NCBI RefSeq assembly: GCF_022829465.1
Contig: NZ_JAKSXZ010000092.1
Span: 186,001-250,000, forward strand
DNA length: 64,000 nt
Reading direction: 5' to 3'
Origin: Methylobacterium sp. J-067
GTDB taxonomy: Bacteria; Pseudomonadota; Alphaproteobacteria; Rhizobiales; Beijerinckiaceae
The first letter of the stretch is position 1, and every line of letters begins with the position of its first letter. Shown here in pieces: positions 36,139 through 45,134 of this stretch. The position numbers and the translations under genes are program-made. The notes below the pieces were generated by a model. It was not told the DNA's origin. It was given only the letters and a program-made list of their open reading frames with translations, and searched no databases.

Positions 36139-38769
36139 ATGCCGCCGAGCGAGCCTCCCCTGGAGAGCCGCGAGGGCGGTGCCGACCTCGATACCCTCGC
36201 CCCCGACGAGCTCGACCGCCTGGATGCAGGCGTGATCGCCCTCGACGGCGCGGGGACCATCGTCGCGTTCAGTGAAGGCGCGAGCGCGCTGCTCAAGCTT
36301 CCCCGGGACGCGGTGCTCGGGCGCGATTACTTCCAGGACGTAATGCCGGCCGCCAACGTGCCGGCCTTCCGCGGGCGCTTCCTCGCCGGGGCCCGGCGCG
36401 GGGACTTGGACGAGCAGTTCGAATACGTGTTCGGCCGCCTGCCGCAGCCCCTGCGGGCGCAGGTGCAGATGAAGCACGGCCGGTACGACGGCGCGCCGGT
36501 CACGTGGCTGCGCATCGATCCCCTGGAGAGCCTCGGCTACGGCGCCTCGCGGGATGCGGTGGTGTCCGCCATCGGGCGCCGGGTCCGCGCCGAGCCGGTC
36601 GATCCGAGCCTGTGCGAGCGCGAGCCGATCCACATTCCGGGCTCGATCCAGCCCAACGCCGTCCTCTTCGCCGCCGACGCGGCGACCCTCCTCGTCACCG
36701 CCTTCTCCACCAACGTGACGGAGGTGGTGGACCCGGCCGAGCCGCCGCTGCTCGGCCGCTCCCTCGGCGACGTCCTGCCCGCCGCCTTCATCGAGGCGGT
36801 GAAGGCACGGCTGGCGAGCGGGACCCTGGACGAGGGCCGCTCGCTCCGGCGACGGGTGCGGTTCCCGGATCGCTCGGAGGCGAACTACCTCGCCGTGGCC
36901 CATGTCCATGCCGAGCGCCTGATCGTCGAGATCGAGCGCGAGCCCGACCTTGCGGACGATTTCCGGCTGGCGAGCCAGACCGACACCGAACTCGCCGTGG
37001 CCCGGCTGCGCGCCGCCGAGACCCTGGCCGGCGCGGCCCGCGTCGCCGCGCTGGAGATCCGCGCGCTCACCGGCTTCGAGGCCGTGCTGGTCTACCGCTT
37101 CGATTCGGATTGGAACGGCGAGGCCGTCGCCGAGGACAAGACGCCGAAATGGTCGCGGAGCCTCCTCGGCCTGCGCTTCCCGGCCTCCGACATCCCGGCC
37201 CAGGCCCGCGCCCTCTACACCAAGGCCAAGAGCCGCTTCGTGATCGACCGCGACAGCGTGCCGGTGGCGCTCGTCGGCGCGCCGGGGGGCGGCAACGCCC
37301 CCATCGACCTCACCTTCGCGCAGCACCGCTCCCTGTCGCCGATCCATCTCGAATATCAGCGCAACCTCGGCGTGAACGGCTCCATGTCGATCTCGATCAT
37401 GGTGGACGGGCGCCTGTGGGGACTGATGATCGGCCATCACCGCCGGCCGCATTACGTGCCGCCGGAGACCCGCGCGGCGGCGACGGTGCTGACCGACGCC
37501 TTCGCCATGCGGGTGCAGGAGATCGAGTCCCGCCGCCTCTGGGCCGAGCGGCAGGCGCATCTCGACGTCGAGGGGCGGTTGGTCCGCAGCCTCACCCGTT
37601 CGGACGATTTCGTCGCCGCCCTCACCGGGGGTGTCACGACGCTGCTGCACCTGTTCGAATCCACCGGCGCGGGCATCGTCACGGGGGACCGGGCGACGCT
37701 GATCGGCCGGGCGCCCCCGGAAGAGGCGGTGGTGCAGATCGCCGCGTGGCTGCGCGAAACCCTGCCCGAGGGCGAGACCCGGTTCGAGAGCAGCCAATTC
37801 ACTACGGTCTACACCGAAGCCGCGCCCTATCGCGAGGTGGCGAGCGGCCTGCTCGCGGCCTTCGTGGACGATTCCCGCGAGACGCTGCTGGTGTGGTTCC
37901 GGCCGGAGATGCCGAGCACGGTCACCTGGGGCGGCGACCCGCGCAAGCCGGTGCTCGCCGGCAGCGGCTCGGTGGCGGTCCTGCCCCGGCGCTCCTTCGA
38001 GCGCTGGGTCGAGGAGCGCACCGGCCACGCCACCCCCTGGGCGGAATGGCAGGGGAATCTCGCCACCTCCCTCGCGGAGGCGGTGGAGGGCGTGGTGCTG
38101 CGCCAGCGTCGCAAGATCGACGAACTGACCGGGCTCCTCGCGGAGAAGGAGCGCCTTCTCGCCCAGAAGGACCTGCTCACTCGCGAGATCGACCACCGGG
38201 TGAAGAACTCCCTGCAGATCGTCTCGGCCTTCCTGCAAATGCAGCGGCGGCAGATCGCCGACGCGGCGGCCCGCCAGGCCTTCGCCGAGACCTCGGCGCG
38301 GGTGATGAGCGTCGCCCGGGTGCATGACAGCCTCTATCAGGCCGAACGGGTGGACGAGGTCGATCTCGGTGTCACCATCGAGAGCCTGTGCAAGGACCTC
38401 GCCGGGCTCGCCGGGGACGGGCATTCCGTCGATCTCACCGTCGAGCGCGGGATGATGGTGCCCTACCGCAAGGCGGTGGCGCTCTCGCTCATCGCCACCG
38501 AACTCGTCACCAACGCGTTCAAATACGCCACCACGGCCACGGGGGGCGGGCGGGTCGAGGTGACGGTCTCGTCCTCGGACACCGAGGGCGGCGTGCAGCT
38601 CAAGGTCTGCGACGATGGTGCCGGCCTGCCCGACGACTGGGCCGAGCCGAAGGGCAGCGCGCAGGGCTCCGGCCTCGGCATGAAGCTGATCCGGGCGATG
38701 CTCGACCAGATCAATGCGCGCCTCGACGTCGTGAACAACCCCGGCGCCTGCTTCACCATCACCGCCTGA
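36139..38769 (+). CDS. PYP-like domain/bacteriophytochrome/HisKA_2 histidine kinase
   Basis: An 876-residue cytoplasmic photoreceptor kinase. Residues 17-130 match photoactive yellow protein over its length (LDAGVIALDGAGTIVAF, GRDYFQDVMPAANVPAF, GDLDEQFEYVF). The position of the p-coumarate cysteine (C69 in Halorhodospira PYP) is Ala71, and Tyr42, Glu46, Thr50 and Arg52 equivalents are Phe44, Ala48, Leu52 and Leu54. Residues about 150-650 are a bacteriophytochrome: Cys159 in LCEREPIHIPGSIQP for biliverdin, PASDIP with Asp351, LSPIHLEYQRNLGV, and the PRxSF-type tongue PRRSFERW. The kinase has a HisKA_2 H-box REIDHRVKNSLQIVSAF with His686 and ATELVTNAFKYA. A heme oxygenase gene starts 2 bp after its stop, completing the chromophore supply. 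Confidence 0.93.
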   Translation: MPPSEPPLESREGGADLDTLAPDELDRLDAGVIALDGAGTIVAFSEGASALLKLPRDAVLGRDYFQDVMPAANVPAFRGRFLAGARRGDLDEQFEYVFGRLPQPLRAQVQMKHGRYDGAPVTWLRIDPLESLGYGASRDAVVSAIGRRVRAEPVDPSLCEREPIHIPGSIQPNAVLFAADAATLLVTAFSTNVTEVVDPAEPPLLGRSLGDVLPAAFIEAVKARLASGTLDEGRSLRRRVRFPDRSEANYLAVAHVHAERLIVEIEREPDLADDFRLASQTDTELAVARLRAAETLAGAARVAALEIRALTGFEAVLVYRFDSDWNGEAVAEDKTPKWSRSLLGLRFPASDIPAQARALYTKAKSRFVIDRDSVPVALVGAPGGGNAPIDLTFAQHRSLSPIHLEYQRNLGVNGSMSISIMVDGRLWGLMIGHHRRPHYVPPETRAAATVLTDAFAMRVQEIESRRLWAERQAHLDVEGRLVRSLTRSDDFVAALTGGVTTLLHLFESTGAGIVTGDRATLIGRAPPEEAVVQIAAWLRETLPEGETRFESSQFTTVYTEAAPYREVASGLLAAFVDDSRETLLVWFRPEMPSTVTWGGDPRKPVLAGSGSVAVLPRRSFERWVEERTGHATPWAEWQGNLATSLAEAVEGVVLRQRRKIDELTGLLAEKERLLAQKDLLTREIDHRVKNSLQIVSAFLQMQRRQIADAAARQAFAETSARVMSVARVHDSLYQAERVDEVDLGVTIESLCKDLAGLAGDGHSVDLTVERGMMVPYRKAVALSLIATELVTNAFKYATTATGGGRVEVTVSSSDTEGGVQLKVCDDGAGLPDDWAEPKGSAQGSGLGMKLIRAMLDQINARLDVVNNPGACFTITA

Positions 38770-38771
38770 CC

Positions 38772-39332
38772 ATGTCCGATCCCACGCTCCACCTGAGGCT
38801 GAGGACGGCCACGGCCTCGGCGCACGAGGCGCTGGAACGCGACTTGGGCTGGGAGGCGCGCGTCGCCACGCTGACGGGCTACCGCGATCTCCTCGGCCGC
38901 CTGCACGGCTTCCACGCCACCTGGGAGCCGGCCATCGGCACGGCGCTGGGCGACGGGGCGTTCTTCGATGACCGCCGCCGCGTCGTGGCGCTGACAGATG
39001 ATCTCGCCTTCCTCGGGCTGACGGGACCGGAGATTGGCGCGCTGCCGCAGGCCCGGCCCATCGCGCTTACGGGGCCCGCCCAGGCGATGGGCGCGCTCTA
39101 CGTGCTCGAAGGCTCGACCCTGGGCGGACGGGTGATCGGCCGGCACATCGCGGCGGCGCACGGACTCGGCGGGGAAGGGCTCGCCTATTATTCCGGCCAC
39201 GGCCCCCGGACCGGAGCCATGTGGTCGGCCTTCCGTGCCCGCCTCGATGCGTTCGACGGCGAGGGCGAGACGGTGGTGGCGGCGGCGAACGCGACGTTCG
39301 ACGCCATGCGCCTGTGGCTGAACCCGGCCTAG
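38772..39332 (+). CDS. bphO: Biliverdin-producing heme oxygenase
   Basis: A 186-residue heme oxygenase of the BphO type, which opens heme to biliverdin using oxygen and reducing power. His18 in LRTATASAHEALERDL is the likely heme ligand, and MGALYVLEGSTLGGRVIGRHI is the conserved distal helix with the glycines that let the heme bend. It is coupled to the phytochrome gene (2-bp gap), so it supplies its chromophore. Its TAG stop shares the CTAG palindrome with the stop of the convergent gmk. ATG 38772 is chosen although the frame is open upstream. Confidence 0.92.
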   Translation: MSDPTLHLRLRTATASAHEALERDLGWEARVATLTGYRDLLGRLHGFHATWEPAIGTALGDGAFFDDRRRVVALTDDLAFLGLTGPEIGALPQARPIALTGPAQAMGALYVLEGSTLGGRVIGRHIAAAHGLGGEGLAYYSGHGPRTGAMWSAFRARLDAFDGEGETVVAAANATFDAMRLWLNPA

Positions 39333-39982
39333 GCCCCGTCGCCCTCGGCCAGCAACCCGTCCACGAAGGCCGCGAGGCCGGTGCGCCGGGTGCGCTTTAG
39401 CCGCTCGGCGGCGAGGATGCCCTGCAGGGATTTGAAGGCGGCCTGGAGGTCGTCGTTGACGATGACGTAGTCGTACTCGCTCCACCGTTGGATCTCGGTG
39501 CGGGCGTTGGCGAGGCGGCGCTCGATGGTCTCGGCAGAATCCTCGGCCCGGCGCTCAAGGCGGTGGCGCAGTTCGGCCATGCTCGGCGGCAGGATGAACA
39601 CGCTCACCACGTCGCCGGAGAGCTTGCTGCGCACCTGACGGGTGCCCTGGTAGTCGATGTCGAAGATCATGTCCCGGCCGGAGCCTAGCACCTTCTCCAC
39701 CGGCCGGCGGGGCGTGCCGTAGAAGTTGCCGTGGACCTCGGCCGATTCGAGCAGGTCGTCCCGGGCGCGCAGGTCCTCGAAGGCCTCCCGCTCGATGAAG
39801 TGGTAGTGCTGCCCGTCGATCTCGGACGGGCGCCGCGCGCGGGTCGTCACCGAGATGGACAGTTCGAGCGCCCAGCTCGAATCCCCGGCGATGGCGCGGG
39901 TCAGCGTCGTCTTGCCCGCGCCCGAAGGTGAGGACAGGATGAGGATCAGGCCCCGCCGCGCAATTCTCGTCTCGTCGATCAC
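39329..39982 (-). CDS. gmk: Guanylate kinase
   Basis: A 217-residue kinase that turns GMP into GDP with ATP. The P-loop LSSPSGAGKTTL is at about residues 16-27, SISVTTRARRPSEIDGQHYHF is the GMP-binding region, and EVHGNFYGTP and IFDIDYQGTRQV follow as expected. It ends the minus-strand run of bolA, arfB, mutM, mltG, yicC and gmk, and the yicC-gmk pairing is conserved in many bacteria. The open frame ends on the same CTAG as bphO. Confidence 0.97.
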   Translation of the reverse strand: MIDETRIARRGLILILSSPSGAGKTTLTRAIAGDSSWALELSISVTTRARRPSEIDGQHYHFIEREAFEDLRARDDLLESAEVHGNFYGTPRRPVEKVLGSGRDMIFDIDYQGTRQVRSKLSGDVVSVFILPPSMAELRHRLERRAEDSAETIERRLANARTEIQRWSEYDYVIVNDDLQAAFKSLQGILAAERLKRTRRTGLAAFVDGLLAEGDGA

Positions 39983-40031
39983 GGGTCAGCCCGGCTCCGG
40001 TTTGGGTGAGGCGTCACGGTAGCCCGCGCAC

Positions 40032-40910
40032 CTATTCGATATTCTGAACCTGCTCGCGGAATTGTTCGACCACGGCCTTCAGGTCGAGGCCGATCCGCGA
40101 CAGGCCGATCTCGCCGGCCTTGGCGCAGAGGGTGTTCGCCTCGCGGCCGAATTCCTGGGCCAGGAAATCGAGCCGGCGGCCGATGGGCCCTCCGGCGGCG
40201 AGCAGATCGCGGGCGGCGGCGCCATGGGCGCGCAGGCGGTCCAGTTCCTCGCGGACGTCGGCCTTGGCGGCGAGCAGCACCGCCTCCTGGTGCAGGCGCT
40301 CGGGGTCGAGGCCGGTGTTCGACAGGGCCTCCACCGTCGCATTCAGCCGCGCCCGCACCGCCTCGGCGTGGCGGGAGGGCTCGTCCTCGGCGGCCTGGGT
40401 GAGGGCGGCGATGCGCGCGACCTGACCGGACACCACCTCTTCCAGTTGCCGCCCCTCGGCCCGGCGGGCCTCCACGAGGTCGGCGACCAGCCGCACCACC
40501 CCCTCGGTGAGGTCGTGGTTGAGCGAATCGGTGTCGGAGGACGCCTCCTCCTCGGCCTCCACGACGCCGCGGATGCCGAGCAGGCCGTCCATCGTGGCGG
40601 GGGCGACGCCCTCGGGCCGGGGCACCCGCGCCACCGCCTGGGCGAGGCTCGCGAGCAATGTCTCGTTGATGCGCACCTTCGGAGCGCCTTCGCTGCGCGT
40701 GAAGTTCAGCGAGAGCTGGATCTGTCCGCGTGAGAGGGTCTTCTGCAGGGCGGTGCGGGCGGTCTCGCCCACGGCCTCGAAGCCGGTGGGCACCCGGACC
40801 CGCACGTCGAGCCCGCGCCCGTTCACGCTGCGGACCTCCCAGGCCCATTGCACCGCGCCCGTCGTGCCGGCGGCGCGGGCGAATCCCGTCATGCTCGCGA
40901 TCTGGGCCAT
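40032..40910 (-). CDS. yicC: YicC-family endoribonuclease-like protein
   Basis: A 292-residue YicC protein. The opening IASMTGFARAAG is the family signature, followed by WEVRSVNGRGLDVRVRVP and the C-terminal block (EQFREQVQNIE), which is the conserved YicC/DUF1732 tail. Members act on RNA and are reported to be endoribonucleases in some species; I can only infer the same here. I start at ATG 40910 (MAQIASM); the longer frame begins with unconserved residues. It is 49 bp upstream of gmk on the same strand. Confidence 0.94.
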   Translation of the reverse strand: MAQIASMTGFARAAGTTGAVQWAWEVRSVNGRGLDVRVRVPTGFEAVGETARTALQKTLSRGQIQLSLNFTRSEGAPKVRINETLLASLAQAVARVPRPEGVAPATMDGLLGIRGVVEAEEEASSDTDSLNHDLTEGVVRLVADLVEARRAEGRQLEEVVSGQVARIAALTQAAEDEPSRHAEAVRARLNATVEALSNTGLDPERLHQEAVLLAAKADVREELDRLRAHGAAARDLLAAGGPIGRRLDFLAQEFGREANTLCAKAGEIGLSRIGLDLKAVVEQFREQVQNIE

Positions 40911-40979
40911 GGGCGGTGCCGTCGTCCGGAGGGACGGCGGCTGTAGCACGGATTTCGGCGGGGGAAAGAGGGCCGGACC

Positions 40980-42392
40980 CTACCGCTTCGGCTTCTGCTT
41001 CAGGCTCGGCGGATCGGCGAGCACGGGGATGCTCTTCGGCGAGCCGAGATCGTAGGTCTTGTTTTTAAGCGGGTCGAGGCGGGTGCCCTCGGAGGCGTCG
41101 AAGGCACGCGAGCGGGCCTCCGGCGAGGCCGGGTCGAGGAGCGCCGCGTTGGTGCCGGCGGTCGGTGCCGCGCCCGACGTGTCGGAGGTGGCCGGCGGGT
41201 CGGCCTTGTCCACCGCGTCCGGCGGGGATTGGCGGCTCTTCTCCACGGCACGCCACCGGGCGACGTTGCGCTGGTGCGCGTCCAGGCTCTCGGCGAAGGC
41301 GTGGCCCCCGGTCCCGTCCGCCACGAAGAAGAGGTCGCGGGTGCGCGACGGGTTGGCGGCGGCTTCGAGGGCGGCCTTGCCGGGATTGGCGATGGGCCCC
41401 GGCGGCAGGCCCTCGATCACGTAGGTGTTGTAGGGCGTCGCCCGGTCGATCTCGGAGCGCAGGATGCCCCGCCCGAGGGTGCCGCGCCCGCCGACGAGGC
41501 CGTAGACGATGGTCGGATCGGATTGCAGCTTCATCCGCCGGTTGAGGCGGTTCGCGAAGACGGCGGCGACGCGCGGGCGCTCGTCGGCGCGGCCGGTCTC
41601 CTTCTCCACGATGGAGGCGAGGGTGACGAGTTCGGCTGGGGTCTTCACCGGCACGTCGGCGCTGCGGCGCTGCCAGATCTGGTTCAGCACCTCGCGCTGC
41701 TTCGCCTTCATCAGGTTGACGATCTGCTGGCGGGTGGCGCCCCGCTCGAACTTGTAGGTGTCCGGCAGCAGGGAGCCCTCCGGCGGGACCTCCCCGATCT
41801 CGCCCGAGAGCACATCGTTCTCGTTGAGGCGGGCGACGATCTGCTCTGAGGTCAGGCCCTCGGGGAAGGTGATCGCGTGCTGGACCTGACGGCCGGTGGC
41901 CAGGGTATCCAGGGTCTCGCCGATGCTGGCATGGGCCTTGAACAGGTACTCGCCGGCCCGGAGCGGCGGGCGCCCACCGAAGCGGGCGGCGAACTCGAAC
42001 AGGCCGGTGTGCTGGATCACGCCCTCCTTTGCGAGGGTCTCGGCGATCTCGGTCGTGCCGCTGCTCCGCGGGATGACGACGACCTTGTCGGCCGGCAGCG
42101 GGCCTGGCTCCTGCACGTTGCGCTGGTAGATCGTGAGCGTGACCATCGCCGCCAGGGCGGCGGCGACCGCGAAGGTCAGGAGGCCGCTGACGAGGCCGAT
42201 GAAGCTGCCGCGCTCGCGCTCGGGGCGCTCCGGCGGCGGGGGCGCGGCGATGGGCTTGATCGCCTCGCTGGGAGAGCGCGGCGACAGACGCTGCGGCAAC
42301 GGCATCTCGTCGTCGTGATCGTCGTGATCGTGGCCGCGATCGACCACCTCCTGTCCCTCACCGGGCTTTGTCTTGGAACGGCGAAAGAACAT
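40980..42392 (-). CDS. mltG: Endolytic murein transglycosylase MltG
   Basis: A 470-residue inner-membrane lytic transglycosylase that cuts nascent glycan strands and so limits their length. The cytoplasmic N-terminus (FFRRSKTKPGEGQ, then a His/Asp-rich stretch DHDDHDD) precedes a membrane helix FIGLVSGLLTFAVAAALAAMVTL at about residues 64-86. The YceG domain follows, with LVTLASIVEKETGRADERP carrying the catalytic Glu, LQSDPTIVYGL and YNTYVIEGLPPGPIANPG. A 100-residue C-terminal tail with no conserved motif follows. fabF, often the upstream neighbour, is absent; mutM is upstream instead. Confidence 0.95.
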   Translation of the reverse strand: MFFRRSKTKPGEGQEVVDRGHDHDDHDDEMPLPQRLSPRSPSEAIKPIAAPPPPERPERERGSFIGLVSGLLTFAVAAALAAMVTLTIYQRNVQEPGPLPADKVVVIPRSSGTTEIAETLAKEGVIQHTGLFEFAARFGGRPPLRAGEYLFKAHASIGETLDTLATGRQVQHAITFPEGLTSEQIVARLNENDVLSGEIGEVPPEGSLLPDTYKFERGATRQQIVNLMKAKQREVLNQIWQRRSADVPVKTPAELVTLASIVEKETGRADERPRVAAVFANRLNRRMKLQSDPTIVYGLVGGRGTLGRGILRSEIDRATPYNTYVIEGLPPGPIANPGKAALEAAANPSRTRDLFFVADGTGGHAFAESLDAHQRNVARWRAVEKSRQSPPDAVDKADPPATSDTSGAAPTAGTNAALLDPASPEARSRAFDASEGTRLDPLKNKTYDLGSPKSIPVLADPPSLKQKPKR

Positions 42393-42480
42393 CGGGATCC
42401 TCGGCGGTCCGGCCGAACCGTTCCGCGAACGGGTGGGGGGCGGCCGCCCACATCAGGGTGTCGCGTCGTGGGGCGCGACC

Positions 42481-43425
42481 CTAGCCACTTTTGTGGCGAA
42501 ATTGCCGTTCCGCAACGCGAGGTCGTGCCGCTTCGGCCGTGGACGGCTGACAGGTGGCGCAGAAAAAGGTGGAACGGCCCGCCTGGACCATTCGCGCCAC
42601 CGTGCCGGTGCAACCTGCGCGAGTGCAGGTGAGACCGAATCGGTCGTAGACCCGGAAGGCGTGCTGGAAGCCGCCGGCGGTGCCGTCGGTGCGGGCATAG
42701 TCGCGCAGCGTCGAGCCGCCCGCCTCCACCGCCTCCGTCAGCACGGCGACGATGGCGCGGGCCAGCGCGTTGGCCGGGGCCGTGGGGCGCCCGTCCGCCT
42801 TGGCGAGGGAGCCGGCCGGCGCCTCCGGGTGGAGCTTCGCCCGGTGCAGGGCCTCGCAGACGTAGATGTTGCCGAGCCCGGCGATGAGCCGCTGATCGAG
42901 GAGGGCGGCCTTGAGCGGAGTGATCTTGCCCCGGAACAGGCTCGCGATCACCGCGCCGGTCAGTCCCTCCAGGGGCTCGACGCCCATCTTCGCGAAGTGG
43001 CGGCAGGTTTCGAGGGTTTCGCTCGGCACAAGGTCCATGAAGCCGAAGCGGCGGGCGTCGTTGTAGGTGATCGTGGCGCCCGAGCTCATCGCCATCACCA
43101 CGTGGTCGTGCTTCGGTACGCCCTGCGCGCCTTCCAGATAGAAATCCCCCGGCGAGAGGTTGCTGCCGTCCGGCATCGCCACGTCGAAGCGCCCGCTCAT
43201 GCCGAGATGCATGATCAGCGTCTCGCCGCTGTCGAGGTTCGCGGTCAGGTACTTGGCGCGGCGGGCCAGCGCTGTGACGGCGCGCCCTTCGAGCCGGGCG
43301 GCGAAGCGGTCGGGGAAGGGGAAGCGCAGGTTCGGGCGCCGGAGCGTCACGCGGCTGAAGCGGGCGCCGACCATGGCGGGCTCCAGGCCCCGGCGCACGG
43401 TCTCGACCTCGGGCAATTCGGGCAT
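42481..43425 (-). CDS. mutM: Formamidopyrimidine-DNA glycosylase
   Basis: A 314-residue DNA repair enzyme that removes 8-oxoguanine and formamidopyrimidines. After Met removal the catalytic N-terminus is [13 protein letters not shown], as required. The zinc finger has a CX4C (CTRAGC) and a CX2C (CATC) pair near the C-terminus, with the substrate-binding GRSTFFC. Conserved SGRFDV, HDHVVMA and [11 protein letters not shown] are present. ATG 43425 is the only start that puts PELPEVE at the N-terminus; the longer open frame is not translated in functional enzymes. Confidence 0.97.
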   Translation of the reverse strand: MPELPEVETVRRGLEPAMVGARFSRVTLRRPNLRFPFPDRFAARLEGRAVTALARRAKYLTANLDSGETLIMHLGMSGRFDVAMPDGSNLSPGDFYLEGAQGVPKHDHVVMAMSSGATITYNDARRFGFMDLVPSETLETCRHFAKMGVEPLEGLTGAVIASLFRGKITPLKAALLDQRLIAGLGNIYVCEALHRAKLHPEAPAGSLAKADGRPTAPANALARAIVAVLTEAVEAGGSTLRDYARTDGTAGGFQHAFRVYDRFGLTCTRAGCTGTVARMVQAGRSTFFCATCQPSTAEAARPRVAERQFRHKSG

Positions 43426-43503
43426 GTCGTCCTGCGTCTCGCGTGGTTCCGCCGATATCGGCGCCCCGGCGCCGGGCCGCAATGCGCCGTGCGGGCGCGG
43501 GCT

Positions 43504-43923
43504 TCAGTCCATCGGCGCGCCGCGCAGGCGCTTGGTGGCGCCGCGCTTGGTCTTCTCCTCCAGCCGGCGCTTCTTCGAGGCGAGCGTCGGGCGGGTCGCG
43601 CGGCGGGGCGTCGGCGGCACGGCGGCCTCCGCGACGAGGGCCGCGAGGCGTTCGCGGGCGTCGGCCCGGTTGCGCTCCTGGGTGCGGAAGCGCTGCGCCA
43701 CGAGGACGAGCACCCCGTCGTCGGTGAGGCGCCGCCCGGCGAGCCGCATCAGCCGAATGGCCACGGCGTTGGGCAGGGACGAGGAGCGGCGCACGTCGAA
43801 GCGCAGCTGCACCGCCGTCGAGAGCTTGTTGACGTTCTGGCCGCCGGGGCCGGAGGCGCGCACGAAGGTCTCGATCAGTTCCGCCTCGGGGATGGCGATC
43901 TCCGGCGTGCAGACGAGGGTCAC
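43504..43923 (-). CDS. arfB: Alternative ribosome-rescue factor ArfB (peptidyl-tRNA hydrolase)
   Basis: A 139-residue release-factor-like protein. RASGPGGQNVNKLSTAVQLRFDV carries the GGQ at residues 27-29 that hydrolyses peptidyl-tRNA on stalled ribosomes, and the basic tail ASKKRRLEEKTKRGATKRLRG inserts into the empty mRNA channel. The start is GTG 43923 (MTLVCTPEI), with GGGAGG upstream; no ATG gives a proper N-terminus. It is 16 bp downstream of bolA and probably co-transcribed. Confidence 0.92.
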   Translation of the reverse strand: MTLVCTPEIAIPEAELIETFVRASGPGGQNVNKLSTAVQLRFDVRRSSSLPNAVAIRLMRLAGRRLTDDGVLVLVAQRFRTQERNRADARERLAALVAEAAVPPTPRRATRPTLASKKRRLEEKTKRGATKRLRGAPMD

Positions 43924-43939
43924 GGCCGGAGGCCTCCCA

Positions 43940-44218
43940 TCACGCGGCTTCGGCCGGGGTGCGCGCGCGCATCGCCAGGGCGTGGAGGCCCCGGGCGAAG
44001 GCGGGATCGAGCAGCCCGTTGACGAGGCGGTGGCGCTCCACCCGGCTCTTTCCCTCGAAGGCGGACGATACGATATCCAGTCTATAGTGGGTTTCGCCCC
44101 CCGGCCGCGCCCCGGAATGGCCGGCATGGAGGTGCGATTCATCGATCACGTCGAGGTGTGCGGGCGCCAACTCACGGCGCAGCTGCATCTCGATCCAGTC
44201 CCGAAGCGTTTCGGCCAT
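43940..44218 (-). CDS. bolA: BolA-family protein
   Basis: A 92-residue BolA-like protein. It opens MAETLRDWIEMQLRRELAPAHLDVIDESHLHAGHSGARPGG and ends with the KSRVERHRLVNGLL helix and GLHALAMRARTP, matching the BolA fold. BolA proteins pair with monothiol glutaredoxins and handle iron-sulfur clusters. I start at ATG 44218. It is divergent from the J-domain gene with 103 bp between them, the usual arrangement in this order. Confidence 0.94.
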   Translation of the reverse strand: MAETLRDWIEMQLRRELAPAHLDVIDESHLHAGHSGARPGGETHYRLDIVSSAFEGKSRVERHRLVNGLLDPAFARGLHALAMRARTPAEAA

Positions 44219-44321
44219 CTCGCGTCCTGCGTCGCTTTCCCCGTCAAGCCCGATCCCGCGCATGCGTCATCAGGCCCAGCGCCCTTGTGTTGGCGATACG
44301 CCCCCTCATAATCGGCCCGTC

Positions 44322-44945
44322 ATGGATCTCAACTCGCGCCTGTTCGACAGCATCCGCATCAAGCCGTCCTGCGACGAGCCCAAGGCCGCTGCCGACACGG
44401 CGTGCGAAGCGCCCGGCTGCACGAATCCGGGGCTCTACCGCGCGCCGAAGGGCCGCAAGGCGGAGGGGCAGTACTACCGGTTCTGCATGGACCACGTGCG
44501 CGCCTACAACGCCTCGTACAATTATTTCGACGGCATGAACGACGCCGCCGTCCAGGCCTTTCAGAAGGACGCGCTGATCGGGCACCGCCCGACCTGGGCC
44601 ATGGGCGTGAACCGCACGGCGGACGCCAAGCCGGAGCAGGAGGCGGGCCGCGACTGGGCCTATGTCGATCCGCTGGGCATCCTGCGCGCCAACGGCGTGG
44701 GGGAGAAGGGCCGGCGCGCCAAGCCGGAGGAGCCGGAGCGCCCCCGCCGCTCGGCCGCCGTGCGCAAGGCGCTCGACGTGCTCGGCCTCGACGACACCGC
44801 CGACACCGCCGCGATCAAGGCGCAGTACAAGACGCTGGTGAAGCGCTTCCACCCGGACGCCAACGGCGGCGACCGGTCGTTCGAGGAGCGCCTGCGCGAC
44901 ATCATCCGCGCCCACGATGTGCTGCGCGCCGCCGGTATGTGCTGA
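44322..44945 (+). CDS. J-domain (DnaJ-like) protein
   Basis: A 207-residue protein with a C-terminal J-domain: ALDVLGLDDTADTAAIKAQYKTLVKRFHPDANGGDRSFEERLRDIIRAHDVL contains the HPD motif that stimulates Hsp70 ATPase. The N-terminal half (CEAPGCTNPGLYRAPKGRK, YYRFCMDHVRAYNASYNYFDGM) has a CxxxC and an FCxxH arrangement that looks like a small zinc site. Proteins of this architecture are common in alphaproteobacteria beside bolA and cobS. ATG 44322 is used. No grpE or dnaK is near. Confidence 0.88.
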   Translation: MDLNSRLFDSIRIKPSCDEPKAAADTACEAPGCTNPGLYRAPKGRKAEGQYYRFCMDHVRAYNASYNYFDGMNDAAVQAFQKDALIGHRPTWAMGVNRTADAKPEQEAGRDWAYVDPLGILRANGVGEKGRRAKPEEPERPRRSAAVRKALDVLGLDDTADTAAIKAQYKTLVKRFHPDANGGDRSFEERLRDIIRAHDVLRAAGMC

Positions 44946-45134
44946 GGCGGCACGAAGGATGCACGTTGCCCCGCTCGAAGCGGAGGCCGGTCGGCTCTAT
45001 ATGAGGGGTCTCGTTCCCACGGTGGCGAGTCCCCGCGCTGCCGTCTAAGGTTCCGCGTCTTGCGGAATCCGCTCCCAAGCGTCTCCTGCGCGGATGCGGC
45101 CTTCCGGGCTGCCCCGCGCTCCAAGAGGTCCCGA

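Noticed and set aside
35992..38424. An 810-codon minus-strand frame opposite the phytochrome kinase
   Set aside because: Composition is typical of antisense GC-rich frames and the plus strand carries a well-conserved phytochrome.
44940..45134. Possible cobalamin riboswitch before cobS
   Set aside because: No B12-box or conserved cobalamin-riboswitch core was found in the 189-bp gap; only a CTATAT that could be a -10.
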